From positions 1-64,000 of the forward strand of contig CANREV010000017.1 of NCBI GenBank assembly GCA_947629645.1: DNA of 64,000 nt, written 5' to 3'. Under the pieces are notes generated by a model. That model was not told where the DNA came from. It searched no databases and saw nothing but the letters and a program-made list of their open reading frames with translations. A program made the position numbers and the translations under genes. Shown here piece by piece: positions 53,828 through 63,123 of this stretch (the stretch's first letter is position 1; each line of letters starts with the position of its first letter). This DNA is from an uncultured Acetatifactor sp. GTDB taxonomy: Bacteria > Bacillota > Clostridia > Lachnospirales > Lachnospiraceae.

Positions 53828-54961
53828 CTACTGAAAGATCCAATTCAGATAGGGCAAAAGCCGCACATCCACATCATACATTCCTCTTAAAAGGAAAAGG
53901 AAATACAGACCAAATCCGCAGATCACACCCGCATATCCCATCTTTTTTATCCAGCCCGGCTCCCTCTCATCCAAAAGTCCCGGCAGAAGGAAAACCTGCG
54001 ATATAATCATATAATAGCCTATTCTGGACACCTCCGGAATAAAAGAACCGCAGCAATAGAGGACCAGCCCCGCTACGTTCAGGAAAAAATAAAACCTGTT
54101 ATTAATATCTTCCCGCAGGCTTTTCCGATAGCAGAAGCCGCACAGGATCAGCGTGCAGACGCACTTCGCTATATTGACGTAGGAAAGCTGCCCGTTGTCA
54201 AACAGCGAATTCCTGTAATACGGATAAAAGTAAAAAATAATTTCCTGGTAAATTCCCCGGCAAAAGATCAGGCTGGCCACCAAAATAACACCCACAATAT
54301 AATGCCATCGCTTCAATCTGGCGCGGGCCAGAAATCCCGCCGTCAGATAAACCGGGATCACCAGCAGGATGGACTTATGGAACAAAGCGCCCGCCAGAAC
54401 GATCAGGACGAATTTTCCATACTCTCTTCTTAAAACATATTTCATGGCATAAAGAGATATGGCAAGGGTTAAATAATAACGCACGGTATTTAAACTGTTA
54501 AAATAGTAGCCGCCCGTCAGTAACAAAAACAGCGAGAACGCAAAACATTTTCCCTGATCATGCAGCGCTTTCACAAAAAAGAACACCGTAACCAATGAAA
54601 AGAACCCAAACACCGGAAGATAATGGTCATACCCAAACAATTCCTGTATCCATTTTACAATGAGATTAAACCCCGGCTCATAGGATACATATCTCCCCTG
54701 TGCGATCAGTTTAAAATTGTCCCGATAGACCCAGTAATCGTTTCCCACCGCGATCCGGCATGCCGATACTCCCGCCATCAGGCAGAAGATTGCAAACACG
54801 GCAATGCGGTTTCTCGCCTGTCTCCGGTCCGTAAAGGCAGCTTCGCCATATTTGCGGTTCCCACTGATATAATGCGGCACATATTCCCGATTGTCAACAC
54901 AAAATCCAAGCAGAAGCGTTATCACTGTCAACAGGACATAAACCAACGCGCTACTTTCCAT
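53828..54961 (-). CDS. EpsG-family polymerase
   Basis: 377 residues with about ten membrane helices. VGNDYWVYRDNFKLIAQGRYVSYEPGFNLIVKWIQELFG is the EpsG signature stretch (acidic and aromatic residues before helix three). EpsG proteins are assumed to polymerise exopolysaccharide repeat units on the outer membrane face, taking Wzy's role. Its start overlaps the upstream glycosyltransferase by 11 bases. Confidence 0.9.
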   Translation of the reverse strand: MESSALVYVLLTVITLLLGFCVDNREYVPHYISGNRKYGEAAFTDRRQARNRIAVFAIFCLMAGVSACRIAVGNDYWVYRDNFKLIAQGRYVSYEPGFNLIVKWIQELFGYDHYLPVFGFFSLVTVFFFVKALHDQGKCFAFSLFLLLTGGYYFNSLNTVRYYLTLAISLYAMKYVLRREYGKFVLIVLAGALFHKSILLVIPVYLTAGFLARARLKRWHYIVGVILVASLIFCRGIYQEIIFYFYPYYRNSLFDNGQLSYVNIAKCVCTLILCGFCYRKSLREDINNRFYFFLNVAGLVLYCCGSFIPEVSRIGYYMIISQVFLLPGLLDEREPGWIKKMGYAGVICGFGLYFLFLLRGMYDVDVRLLPYLNWIFQ

Positions 54962-55736
54962 GGGCGCCCTCCTGTATTCCCCGCTTCATCCAGCGGTAAG
55001 CCTGCGCCACGCCCGCCTGGCCGGAAAAAAGTTTCCTGTGGGCCAGCAAAAACCGCAGGCTCAGCCCTTTTGCCAATTTCCCGTACAGATAATGGTACAG
55101 CACGCCCCGGTCCGTAAAAAATTTTTCATGATACCCGGCAAACCAGGTGGAATCTCCGGATTCTTCCCTTCCGATGGTGACAGGAACCGTGTAGACTTTG
55201 TACCCTTTGTCCATAAATTCTTTTAAAAAAAGACTGTCCTCACCGGCGCTGTATTTCGCGCCCCCGCCGAAAAGGAGAGAAAACGTAACACCCGATCTTA
55301 ACAGGCTTTCCCGCCGGACCGCAAAACTTACCGCGCCATACCTGCCACAGTTGTACCAACGGACTCTCCTTCTCTCCGTAATATGGTAAGTCTGCCTGTC
55401 TTTCTCCACCATCACATTGAACAGGATCATATCAGCTTTAGGATTCTTTTGGAATTCTACGGCAATTTTCTCCGCATATCCCGGTTCATATATGATATCA
55501 GCATCCGAAAAAAGGCAGATATCCCCGTCCGCCCTCAGGATCGCTTCATTGCGGCTTCTTCCCACGCCTTTGTCAGGGAAGGAAAAAAAACGCACGTTAT
55601 GTCCTTTGTACTCCATCTGCTGTTCCTGCATCCGGTCACACTGATTGATAATCACCGCATCGGAATCGATCCGCATGTGATTTACTATATGTTCCATAGT
55701 CTCATTCATGACGGATGCCAGTACCTGAACCTTCAT
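54951..55736 (-). CDS. Glycosyltransferase family 2 (galactosyltransferase-like)
   Basis: 261 residues. GVGRSRNEAILRADGDICLFSDADIIYEPGY (DxD in SDAD, about 80-84) and GGGAKYSAGEDSLFLKEFMDKG (acidic ED, about 185-195) define a GT-A galactosyl- or glucosyltransferase-like protein. ATG 55736 has GGGAGG 4 bases upstream; the longer frame to 55766 has none as good. It overlaps the EpsG gene by 11 bases. Confidence 0.87.
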   Translation of the reverse strand: MKVQVLASVMNETMEHIVNHMRIDSDAVIINQCDRMQEQQMEYKGHNVRFFSFPDKGVGRSRNEAILRADGDICLFSDADIIYEPGYAEKIAVEFQKNPKADMILFNVMVEKDRQTYHITERRRVRWYNCGRYGAVSFAVRRESLLRSGVTFSLLFGGGAKYSAGEDSLFLKEFMDKGYKVYTVPVTIGREESGDSTWFAGYHEKFFTDRGVLYHYLYGKLAKGLSLRFLLAHRKLFSGQAGVAQAYRWMKRGIQEGAHGK

Positions 55737-55825
55737 GCTTCCTCCCGTTTCTTCCGAAACATTCATGCGCAGCTTTTCAATGCCCGGCTATCCATGAAAA
55801 ACGCGACACTTCTATGCCTGCGGCG

Positions 55826-56920
55826 CTATCGCAATCCTGCCCGGCTTTGCTGCTCCGGTTTCCCTAAGAAATAGTATGCTTTGATCAGACGCTCATCCGC
55901 GTTGCATAAAATAACAGATGTAACGTCACAATCCTGCTGCCGCAGATATTCCAGACAATATTCCAACTGCTTTCCGGCATGCGCACCTGCTCCTGCCGCC
56001 AGCAGAATCCCATCCGCCTCCCGCAGCGCCCTGCAGCTTTCGGGACATAAAACGGGAGAAGGAACCGCAAACCATTCTTCTGTCTGACTTTTCTTCCTCA
56101 GCGCCGCCAGGATCTCCGCAGGATCCAGGTCCTCCTGCACACTGCATACCGCCACTTTCCTCTTTCCCTCGTAAAAATAGCGGAGATTTTCAGCCAGGCA
56201 GTCGCTTTCCAAGGTTCCCGCCGTCTTTACGCCATAACGTTTCCAGATCGTAGCGGGTAGCCAGATATTGTCATCTCCCGTCTCCTTCAGCAAAAACAAA
56301 ATGACCGCGAAAAAAAAGCTGAGCACGGCGCTGAGCACAAAAGCCCTGAGAGGACGCACGTCCGGTATCACCACGGAAGCTTCCCGGGGAGCGTCAATGA
56401 CACGAATGTCAGATATTTCTTCGATCCCGCCCGGAAACTCTTCCGTCATAGCCAGTTCCACCGCCCGCGCAATCAGCAGGCTTTTCTCCGGAAAATTGGT
56501 GACGATGGCGGTAGACGGAACCCGCAGATCCGAGGCAAGATACGCCGTCAGGGAATCGGACACCTCCTGTGAGGTAATCGAATCCGGCCATGCGCTATCC
56601 ATGGAGGAGCTTAATTCCTTCAAATGCTTCATAACCGCGTCCAAAAACTCCTGAGAATGAAGATAGGTATTCCAGCTCATCTCATTAATATAGACGACTC
56701 CTATATCCTTCGTCTCCTCCACCACATAATCCACCCGATAGACAGAAGTGACACTATACTGTTTTTCCCCCTGCAGGAGAACATTTTTAACATAATACCC
56801 GCCGCCGAACATTAGCGTTCCCGCCAGGGTGACCACCAGGATTACAGGAAAACAGGCGATCAGTCGAAGCGCTGTCAGTCTCAGGTCAAAAGGCTCCCTG
56901 CCGTAACTTCCTTCCCACAT
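55826..56920 (-). CDS. Wzz/CapA-like chain-length protein with degenerate kinase-like C-terminus
   Basis: 364 residues: membrane helix (about 22-45), an outside loop (50-195), second helix (VRPLRAFVLSAVLSFFFAVILFLL, about 200-222), and a cytosolic tail. The two-helix layout is that of Wzz/YveK/CapA chain-length regulators. The C-terminal 130 residues look like the BY-kinase fold (KVAVCSVQEDLDPAEILAAL where Walker A should be, then a final LEYCLEYLRQQDCDVTSVILCN), but the Walker A Lys/Thr and Walker B are missing. It is probably a regulator without kinase activity. ATG 56920 has GGAG 8 bases upstream. Confidence 0.8.
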   Translation of the reverse strand: MWEGSYGREPFDLRLTALRLIACFPVILVVTLAGTLMFGGGYYVKNVLLQGEKQYSVTSVYRVDYVVEETKDIGVVYINEMSWNTYLHSQEFLDAVMKHLKELSSSMDSAWPDSITSQEVSDSLTAYLASDLRVPSTAIVTNFPEKSLLIARAVELAMTEEFPGGIEEISDIRVIDAPREASVVIPDVRPLRAFVLSAVLSFFFAVILFLLKETGDDNIWLPATIWKRYGVKTAGTLESDCLAENLRYFYEGKRKVAVCSVQEDLDPAEILAALRKKSQTEEWFAVPSPVLCPESCRALREADGILLAAGAGAHAGKQLEYCLEYLRQQDCDVTSVILCNADERLIKAYYFLGKPEQQSRAGLR

Positions 56921-56943
56921 TGTTATGTCTCCGTTTTGCAATC

Positions 56944-58401
56944 TTACTCGTCATCGATGTTTTGACCCAGCTGCTCCCGCCGCTCCTGTTCTTCTCTGAG
57001 CGCGGTTATCTGCTCGGCTTCCACACCCTCTGTGCTGTCCGGCCAGAAAAGTACTTTCAGCGTCAGCAGCATAAGCTTGATATCCAGCCAGAGAGAATAA
57101 TTTTCAATGTAGGCCAGATCCAGCTTCAATTTATCGTAGGGAGATGTATTATATTTCCCGTAAACCTGCGCAAAGCCGGCCAGTCCCGCTTTCACTTTCA
57201 TACGGTACACAAACTCAGGCATCACTTCCATATACTGCGCAATGATTTCCGGCCGTTCCGGTCTGGGACCGATAAAGGACATATCCCCTTTCAATATGTT
57301 AAAAAGCTGCGGAAGTTCATCGATCCGGCATTTCCGGATGAACTTTCCTATGGGCGTGATGCGGTCATCGTTCTTCTGCGCCAGCCGCGCCACCCCATCT
57401 TCTTCCGCGTCCTGCCGCATACTGCGGAATTTCATAATGCAAAATTCCCGCTGGTTTACAGTGCACCGGACCTGTTTATACAACACGGGTCCCCCGTCAT
57501 ACAGTTTGACAGCCAGCGCAGTCAGCAGCATGATGGGAGAAGTGAGAATCAGCAAAATCATCGTGCACACAATATCCAACACACGTTTTAAAAATCGCTG
57601 TTCCACAGTCAGACTGTACTCTCTGGTCAGCATGATCGGCGTGTCAAATATATGAAGCTCTTCTGCGCCGCTCAAGATAACATCTGTAATTTTAGGGAGC
57701 AGATACACTCTTATGCTTTTGCCATAACAAAATTTCAATAAAAGATTTCTCTCTTCCACGGAAATATCGCCGATCATCACCGCGTTGCACTCATCATTCT
57801 CATAGCACTCCATAATCATTTTGCAGATTCTTTTATAGCCTTCTCTGATATGGACCGTCCTGGTGATCTGATACTTGTCCCTTCTGCTTTCAAACTTGGA
57901 GCAGATATCCTCCACCGGCCTGTACCCATGGATCAAAAGCAGTTTTCTGGGCGGAAAAAGAGATTTGTAAAACCGATTGGCCAAATAAATATAGACCACC
58001 ACAATGGCAGTCTGTTCCACCATCATCATAAAGAACACTTTCGGCACAAAAGCCTGATGCGCCATGATGGAAAGTTCAAAATAAATAATGATATTAGCCA
58101 GGACGGTGGAGAATACCTGCGAAAAAATAATCTCCATATTTTTCAGGTATCCCAGACGCATACCGCCGTACATTCTCGAAAGGACCAGAAGCACTATGGC
58201 GTAAAAACCGATCTCCGCCATATGACCCAGCCTCCAGAAATTACGAAGCTGTTCCACAACGCTGTACTGAAAGTGCACCAGCCAGTGATATGCGAAATCT
58301 CCCACTTCCAGAGCCAGACAAATCATCACAAGCACCAGGTTGATCAACCGCTTGCAGGTCTCTCGTTTCCTCAGTTTCTCTTCGTTAGTAACCGTATTCA
58401 A
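56944..58401 (-). CDS. Polyprenyl-phosphate sugar phosphotransferase (initiating)
   Basis: 485 residues. Four N-terminal membrane helices, a cytosolic Rossmann-like middle part (about 145-265), a final helix and the catalytic domain: KRVLDIVCTMILLILTSPIML, FCIMKFRSMRQDAEEDG, KCRIDELPQLFNILKGDMSFIGPRPERPE and VKAGLAGFAQVYGKYNTSPYDKLKLDLAYIENYS. It starts a repeat unit by loading a sugar phosphate onto undecaprenyl phosphate. It is the third enzyme of this type in the window and the first gene of its operon. The Wzz-like gene follows 23 bases later. Confidence 0.93.
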   Translation of the reverse strand: MNTVTNEEKLRKRETCKRLINLVLVMICLALEVGDFAYHWLVHFQYSVVEQLRNFWRLGHMAEIGFYAIVLLVLSRMYGGMRLGYLKNMEIIFSQVFSTVLANIIIYFELSIMAHQAFVPKVFFMMMVEQTAIVVVYIYLANRFYKSLFPPRKLLLIHGYRPVEDICSKFESRRDKYQITRTVHIREGYKRICKMIMECYENDECNAVMIGDISVEERNLLLKFCYGKSIRVYLLPKITDVILSGAEELHIFDTPIMLTREYSLTVEQRFLKRVLDIVCTMILLILTSPIMLLTALAVKLYDGGPVLYKQVRCTVNQREFCIMKFRSMRQDAEEDGVARLAQKNDDRITPIGKFIRKCRIDELPQLFNILKGDMSFIGPRPERPEIIAQYMEVMPEFVYRMKVKAGLAGFAQVYGKYNTSPYDKLKLDLAYIENYSLWLDIKLMLLTLKVLFWPDSTEGVEAEQITALREEQERREQLGQNIDDE

Positions 58402-58511
58402 GATCTATTTCCTCCGATTGCCTCCGGCATCAGCATCCGCACGCATTTCATATGGTAAATGCTCATATTCTGCATCAGACAATGCATATAAAAATAAATA
58501 TACATTTGTAT

Positions 58512-58517
58512 AGTATA
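58512..58517 (-). promoter_or_regulatory. Extended -10 promoter before the 58401 gene
   Basis: On the minus strand TGG-TATACT is an extended -10 element at 58512-58517 in A/T-rich DNA; no good -35 box is visible. It lies about 110 bases upstream of the sugar transferase and would drive the group down to 46.7 kb. The rest of 58402-58558 has no gene. Confidence 0.45.
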
Positions 58518-58558
58518 CCACATTTTTACACATTCGTACAGACGACCGTCAAAATCGG

Positions 58559-60208
58559 TTAAAAATTAACAATGATATACTCTTCGCACTCTTTTATATA
58601 TCCGTTCTCCGGAAAATGTTTCATGTCATCGGTGAGGCTTTGCGCCTCCTCGATCTTTGCCAGATCTGTCTCCATCACAAATTCATACCCCAGCATTCTC
58701 ATAAAATTCCCCAGTTCGCGGCCTGTGCCGTCAAACGCCGTTGCGCCCCAGCGCAGAGCGGAATTGACGGGGGTTTCCGCAAAAACATAGCCATTTTTGT
58801 CCTCCGCATTGTACTTTTCCACCAGATGCGGATCCACTAAATTCCCGATCCTCAAAATCCACTGGTATTGTGCGGAATCATAGGACAAATAAGCGTCCTT
58901 TGCGATACCGTAAGGGACGAAATAAGCCCCTCGGAAAACAATTGGTTTCCCAACATCGTACCCCCCTTTTTCCAGATCGAACGCCACCTGTTCCAACACG
59001 TTTCTGGCATCCTGATATTTCAGATCGTCCGCGTAAAACCACTGATTCATCTCCGCGCACTGGTTCCAGAGAAGCGCCGCCGCGATCACCACCGCCCCTT
59101 TGAAGCAGCCCCCGGGCAGATGCTCTTTGATCAAAAGCAACAGCAAAAATACGGCAAACGCCCCCACTAAAGGCACATACTGACTGGCGCGGTAGTAAGT
59201 CTCCTTTCCCTCAATAACCACCATACAGGCGGGCGCCAGAGGAACCGCCAGAGCCGCCAACGGCAGAAAGACGTCTCTCTTGCGCAGTCCTCTGACCACA
59301 CAGACCGCAAGCAATACAAAAATTCCGAATACCAGAACCGCAATCGGCAGATAAGCGAAAGCATTCAGATAGTATTTCAGCCAAAAACGCTTGAGATTCA
59401 TAAAGAACTCCGCGCTGCTTACATCGCCGAACGAAAATACACTGCGGTACTCCACCAGAAAACTGTCGGGAATCCGGATGCGGAACGCCCACAGCACCAG
59501 CTTCAGCACAAGCCACCTGAAGCAAACGGATAACGCTCCCGTTGCAATCGTCATTCCCGCGAACCTAAAGGGGGATACATCATACTTCCCATGGCTGTCT
59601 CCAAATCCCCTCGCAAGGATAAACGCCAGCAGCATGCCTACAATGTAGACCATCATGAAAGATTCATAACACCCCAGGGCGACAGTCAACAGCGCCGATG
59701 CCCCCAAAACGAGAGCTACCCTTTTTTTCCGTTCGTTTTCCGTTTCCGCAGCCTTTAGCTCCAGCAGCAGGACGATGCCGGTAAGAACGTAAGCAAGACT
59801 GATGCCATTGTGAAGATAATACACATAAATTTCGCTGATCAGCGGGCAGGAAAGAAAAAGCGAGGCAAAAAAAACATAACCGGCCATATTTCCCCTCCGC
59901 CCCAGGATGCGAAAGAACACAACGCACCAGATCGTTGCCGCCAGCATCAGAAGGAGGACTCCCGCAATCTCCGTCACCCAGGGAGCAAAGTCTGATAAGT
60001 GAAATATTTTGTTGATCAGATACAACGTCCAGCGCCCCACCGCCGGAGCCAGCCCCTCTTCAAAGTACAGCGGAATACAGGTATCGTCAATGCCTATCGT
60101 TTCATGGGAGATCAGATAACCATAGCTGCATACTGCGGAGAGAGAAACCACCGCCGCATAAAATTTGTCGGACCAGAAAAATTTGATATCCTCCCAAAGT
60201 GATCTCAT
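58559..60208 (-). CDS. GtrII-like glucosyltransferase membrane protein
   Basis: 549 residues with about 12 membrane helices and a C-terminal outside domain of about 150 residues. The N-terminal part ETIGIDDTCIPLYFEEGLAPAVGRWTLYLINKIF matches the GtrII/Glucos_trans_II family, with the acidic pair expected of GT-C enzymes. Such proteins move glucose from undecaprenyl phosphate onto the polysaccharide outside the membrane. It lies 47 bases after the membrane-protein gene at 60256. Confidence 0.87.
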   Translation of the reverse strand: MRSLWEDIKFFWSDKFYAAVVSLSAVCSYGYLISHETIGIDDTCIPLYFEEGLAPAVGRWTLYLINKIFHLSDFAPWVTEIAGVLLLMLAATIWCVVFFRILGRRGNMAGYVFFASLFLSCPLISEIYVYYLHNGISLAYVLTGIVLLLELKAAETENERKKRVALVLGASALLTVALGCYESFMMVYIVGMLLAFILARGFGDSHGKYDVSPFRFAGMTIATGALSVCFRWLVLKLVLWAFRIRIPDSFLVEYRSVFSFGDVSSAEFFMNLKRFWLKYYLNAFAYLPIAVLVFGIFVLLAVCVVRGLRKRDVFLPLAALAVPLAPACMVVIEGKETYYRASQYVPLVGAFAVFLLLLLIKEHLPGGCFKGAVVIAAALLWNQCAEMNQWFYADDLKYQDARNVLEQVAFDLEKGGYDVGKPIVFRGAYFVPYGIAKDAYLSYDSAQYQWILRIGNLVDPHLVEKYNAEDKNGYVFAETPVNSALRWGATAFDGTGRELGNFMRMLGYEFVMETDLAKIEEAQSLTDDMKHFPENGYIKECEEYIIVNF

Positions 60209-60255
60209 GCGTTACATTCTCCTAATCTTACTCTTTGATTTCCTATCGTGCGTTC

Positions 60256-62334
60256 CTATTGTTGTCCTTCTTCCACACGGTATACCGCCACGCTGCCATT
60301 GTCGAAAATCTTGCTGTCCTCCGAAAGAGAAGGTTTCGCTTCCGGATTGTACCGCCTGATCCAGATACAATATTCCGCTCCCGCCTCCCGTGCGATACGG
60401 GCGGTGTCCCCTCCCATATAAGCATTGCGCAGAGCCTCTCTGCGCTCCCCTATGAGAGCCTCGTCCAGATACCCCGCCACATAACGCCATCCTTCCATCC
60501 ACATCTGCCGTCCGGTGCATACGCCCACAACAAAATTCTGGTACAGTGAATCATTGAGCGGCGCATTGCACAGCATCACCGCGTCTTCTTCCGTGTGATC
60601 GCCAATCCAGAGATATGCCTCGTATTCGTCCCAGGTCAGACTGTTATTGACGTCTTCAAAATGATCCCGATGAGCCAGTTTCTCGTATCCGCTCTCCACG
60701 GAAACCCACAAGATATGAAACCAGCAGCCCACCGATACGATCAGAAGCAGCGCCGCCGCACTCCCAAAACAGAATCGGGCGCCTTTTGCGCCTTCCTTTC
60801 TCTCGGTGAGCCAGAGCGCGTCATAAGCCGCCGCCAAAGGCACCGTTGTCATGGCAAAATACATCTGGGAATTGCCCGACTGTTTGGTAAACAGCGTCAA
60901 CAGCATACCCACCGCCACGGAAAGCGCCAGCATTCCCTCAAAAGAAAAAACAGCGGCCATTTTCTTTCTTTTGATCCTGCTAAAAACCGCCGGATAAAAC
61001 AAGCCGTAAATCACAGGATTCGCGCCGATCAAATAGGCAAGAAGGATCAGCAGCTTTCCGACAATCTGCGGAATCCCTTTCTCCACCATAGAAAAGTAGG
61101 CGCTTCCAAGCCCGCACTCATAAAGATGCCCCGTAAGGGAAAAATAAAGCCCCGTCTGATTGTGGGAAACGGTTGACATCCCATCGGACACCACCGTAAA
61201 AAACAGGAGCAGAAAAATGCCTAACATGGGGAGCCCGCAGGCTAACGCCTGACCCGGCTTCTTCTCCCGAAGCATCCAAATCCCGCACAACCCCCCCCAA
61301 ATTGCTAAAATCACTACTGCCACGGGAGCCTTTGCACCGGTACAAACCGCAAAAGTAAGACAGGCCGCCGCCAGATTCCCCCAGTGAATCCGCTTTTGTC
61401 CGCATTGTACCAAGGCATAAGTGACAGACAGCAGGGCAAAGGCAAGGCCCACGTCATAACCGAAGGGAGACACATACATTTTCTCCTGAAAGGCGATATA
61501 GACTACCAGCTCCCAGCCGGTGGTAAACAGCAAAAGGAACTCGCCCGCCGCAATCCATCTTACACGGACTCCCATTCTCCGCATCAGGCACCAAAAAACT
61601 GCAATCAGCAAAAAAGGCATCTGTACCCACGAAAAACAAAATTCCAACACCAGCTCGGAAATGCCCGTTGTGCGGGAAGCCATCTCCAAAAGCAGACTTC
61701 CGAAATAATGATACCGAAACCAGACTCCGGCAAACCGAAACTCCTGAACCGGAAAACCCTTTCCGGCGCTGATGGCATTTCCGATATAAAACAAAAGATC
61801 CTGATTGGGAAAAACCACATTGTGTCCTGCTTCCGGCAGCAGATTTCTTCCATAATATGTAAAGAAGCGCACTGTCAGATTGAGAACAAGAAAGCAGAAG
61901 ACCCAGAACAGTTCCCGCCTTTTTTGAGGGAGGATCGCGGGATTTCCTATCTTCTCTTTCTCCGTGACCTTTTTGCGCCAACATCGGACAGCCAGATATC
62001 CGGCGGCTGCAGCAGAGACAATGCACTGCATGACAAACGCCAGGTCCAGACGATTCACCGCCGCCAGCATAAAATACTGCACTATGGCAAGCGCCAGACC
62101 CAGACCATATCCCCATGTGATCGTTTCCATTTCACACTCTGTCGGAAGTTTTAGCGCACGTACCAGCCCAACGCCTGACAACAGCACCGCAAACAGCTGA
62201 TAAAGAAAAAAGGAAACTCCCTGAAGCGCAGAAGCGGCTGACACACAGGTCATAAAAGTGGAAAATCCCATCATCAGCACAATAAAACCGCATAAAAATT
62301 GATGTTTCGCCATCCTGTGTACTAAGCAACTCAC
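60256..62334 (-). CDS. Multi-span membrane protein, probable GT-C glycosyltransferase
   Basis: 692 residues with about 14 membrane helices and a C-terminal outside domain. The segment NQDLLFYIGNAISAGKGFPVQEFRFAGVWFRYHYFGSLLLE (about 195-235) after an outside-facing helix end resembles the substrate loop of GT-C enzymes; no named family fits with certainty. GTG 62334 directly follows the stop of the upstream GT2 gene and has AAGGAG 7 bases upstream; Met8 has no such site. With its neighbours it probably decorates a surface polymer from lipid-linked sugars. Confidence 0.6.
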   Translation of the reverse strand: MSCLVHRMAKHQFLCGFIVLMMGFSTFMTCVSAASALQGVSFFLYQLFAVLLSGVGLVRALKLPTECEMETITWGYGLGLALAIVQYFMLAAVNRLDLAFVMQCIVSAAAAGYLAVRCWRKKVTEKEKIGNPAILPQKRRELFWVFCFLVLNLTVRFFTYYGRNLLPEAGHNVVFPNQDLLFYIGNAISAGKGFPVQEFRFAGVWFRYHYFGSLLLEMASRTTGISELVLEFCFSWVQMPFLLIAVFWCLMRRMGVRVRWIAAGEFLLLFTTGWELVVYIAFQEKMYVSPFGYDVGLAFALLSVTYALVQCGQKRIHWGNLAAACLTFAVCTGAKAPVAVVILAIWGGLCGIWMLREKKPGQALACGLPMLGIFLLLFFTVVSDGMSTVSHNQTGLYFSLTGHLYECGLGSAYFSMVEKGIPQIVGKLLILLAYLIGANPVIYGLFYPAVFSRIKRKKMAAVFSFEGMLALSVAVGMLLTLFTKQSGNSQMYFAMTTVPLAAAYDALWLTERKEGAKGARFCFGSAAALLLIVSVGCWFHILWVSVESGYEKLAHRDHFEDVNNSLTWDEYEAYLWIGDHTEEDAVMLCNAPLNDSLYQNFVVGVCTGRQMWMEGWRYVAGYLDEALIGERREALRNAYMGGDTARIAREAGAEYCIWIRRYNPEAKPSLSEDSKIFDNGSVAVYRVEEGQQ

Positions 62335-63093
62335 CTATATTCTCCTTCTCACCGCTCTCATCGCCCAAAAACAGAAATGCCAGAAGCTTCTGCACAGTCC
62401 CAGCTTCTCTTCTTTTCGATACAGATTCCAGATCCTTCGGATGGCCTCCAGTTTATTGGAAGACAATGTTTTTCCCGCCCTGCGGTATTTTGCCAGATTT
62501 TCATCCAGCCCCCTCGCCGTCACTCCGCCGCGGAGCACCTTAAACCACAGCGCCGTATCCTCGCTCTTTACCACAGGCATCTCCAAACGATCTTTAGGCA
62601 GCTTGTCCGTATCAAACATAACAGTTGTTGTGAAAATAGTCGTATTGCTCAGAGCCTGCCTGTAAGTCAGACTGTCCGGCACATGCACTACCTTGCCCGT
62701 ACCCACGCCGTTCTCATCCGCAAATTCATATCCTGTAAAGACAAACGCGGCGTCCTTCTCCTTCATAAACGCAAGCTCTCTCTCCAGCTTTTCCGGCGCC
62801 CACAAATCATCCCCATCCAGATAGGCTACATACCGCCCCTTTGCCTCGTTCAGGCCGCGATTTCTCGCCCGCGCCGCCCCCATGTTGGAGGGCTGCCGGA
62901 TCAGCCTGATCCGGTGATCGTTTGCTTGTTCCAGATACCGCTGTATCAACATGACACTGTTGTCGCTGCTGCAGTCTTCCACCAGCAGAAGCTCCCAGTC
63001 CGCATATGTCTGCGCGCGCACGCAGTCCAGGGTTTCCTCAATATATTTTTCCACATTATACGCAGGTACGATTATACTGACCAAATCCCCCAT
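62335..63093 (-). CDS. Glycosyltransferase family 2
   Basis: 252 residues. SIIVPAYNVEKYIEETLDCV, LVEDCSSDNSVMLIQRYL and AYLDGDDLWAPEKLERELAF (DGDD, about 88-93) are standard GT-A blocks; VKSEDTALWFKVLRGG is the acceptor-side block. ATG 63093 is preferred to TTG 63102, which is only 2 bases from the AAAGGAA site. It may load undecaprenyl phosphate or extend a glycan for the membrane enzymes next to it. Confidence 0.92.
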   Translation of the reverse strand: MGDLVSIIVPAYNVEKYIEETLDCVRAQTYADWELLLVEDCSSDNSVMLIQRYLEQANDHRIRLIRQPSNMGAARARNRGLNEAKGRYVAYLDGDDLWAPEKLERELAFMKEKDAAFVFTGYEFADENGVGTGKVVHVPDSLTYRQALSNTTIFTTTVMFDTDKLPKDRLEMPVVKSEDTALWFKVLRGGVTARGLDENLAKYRRAGKTLSSNKLEAIRRIWNLYRKEEKLGLCRSFWHFCFWAMRAVRRRI

Positions 63094-63123
63094 GGCTTGC
63101 AATTCCTTTCTCCGGTGTCCAGT

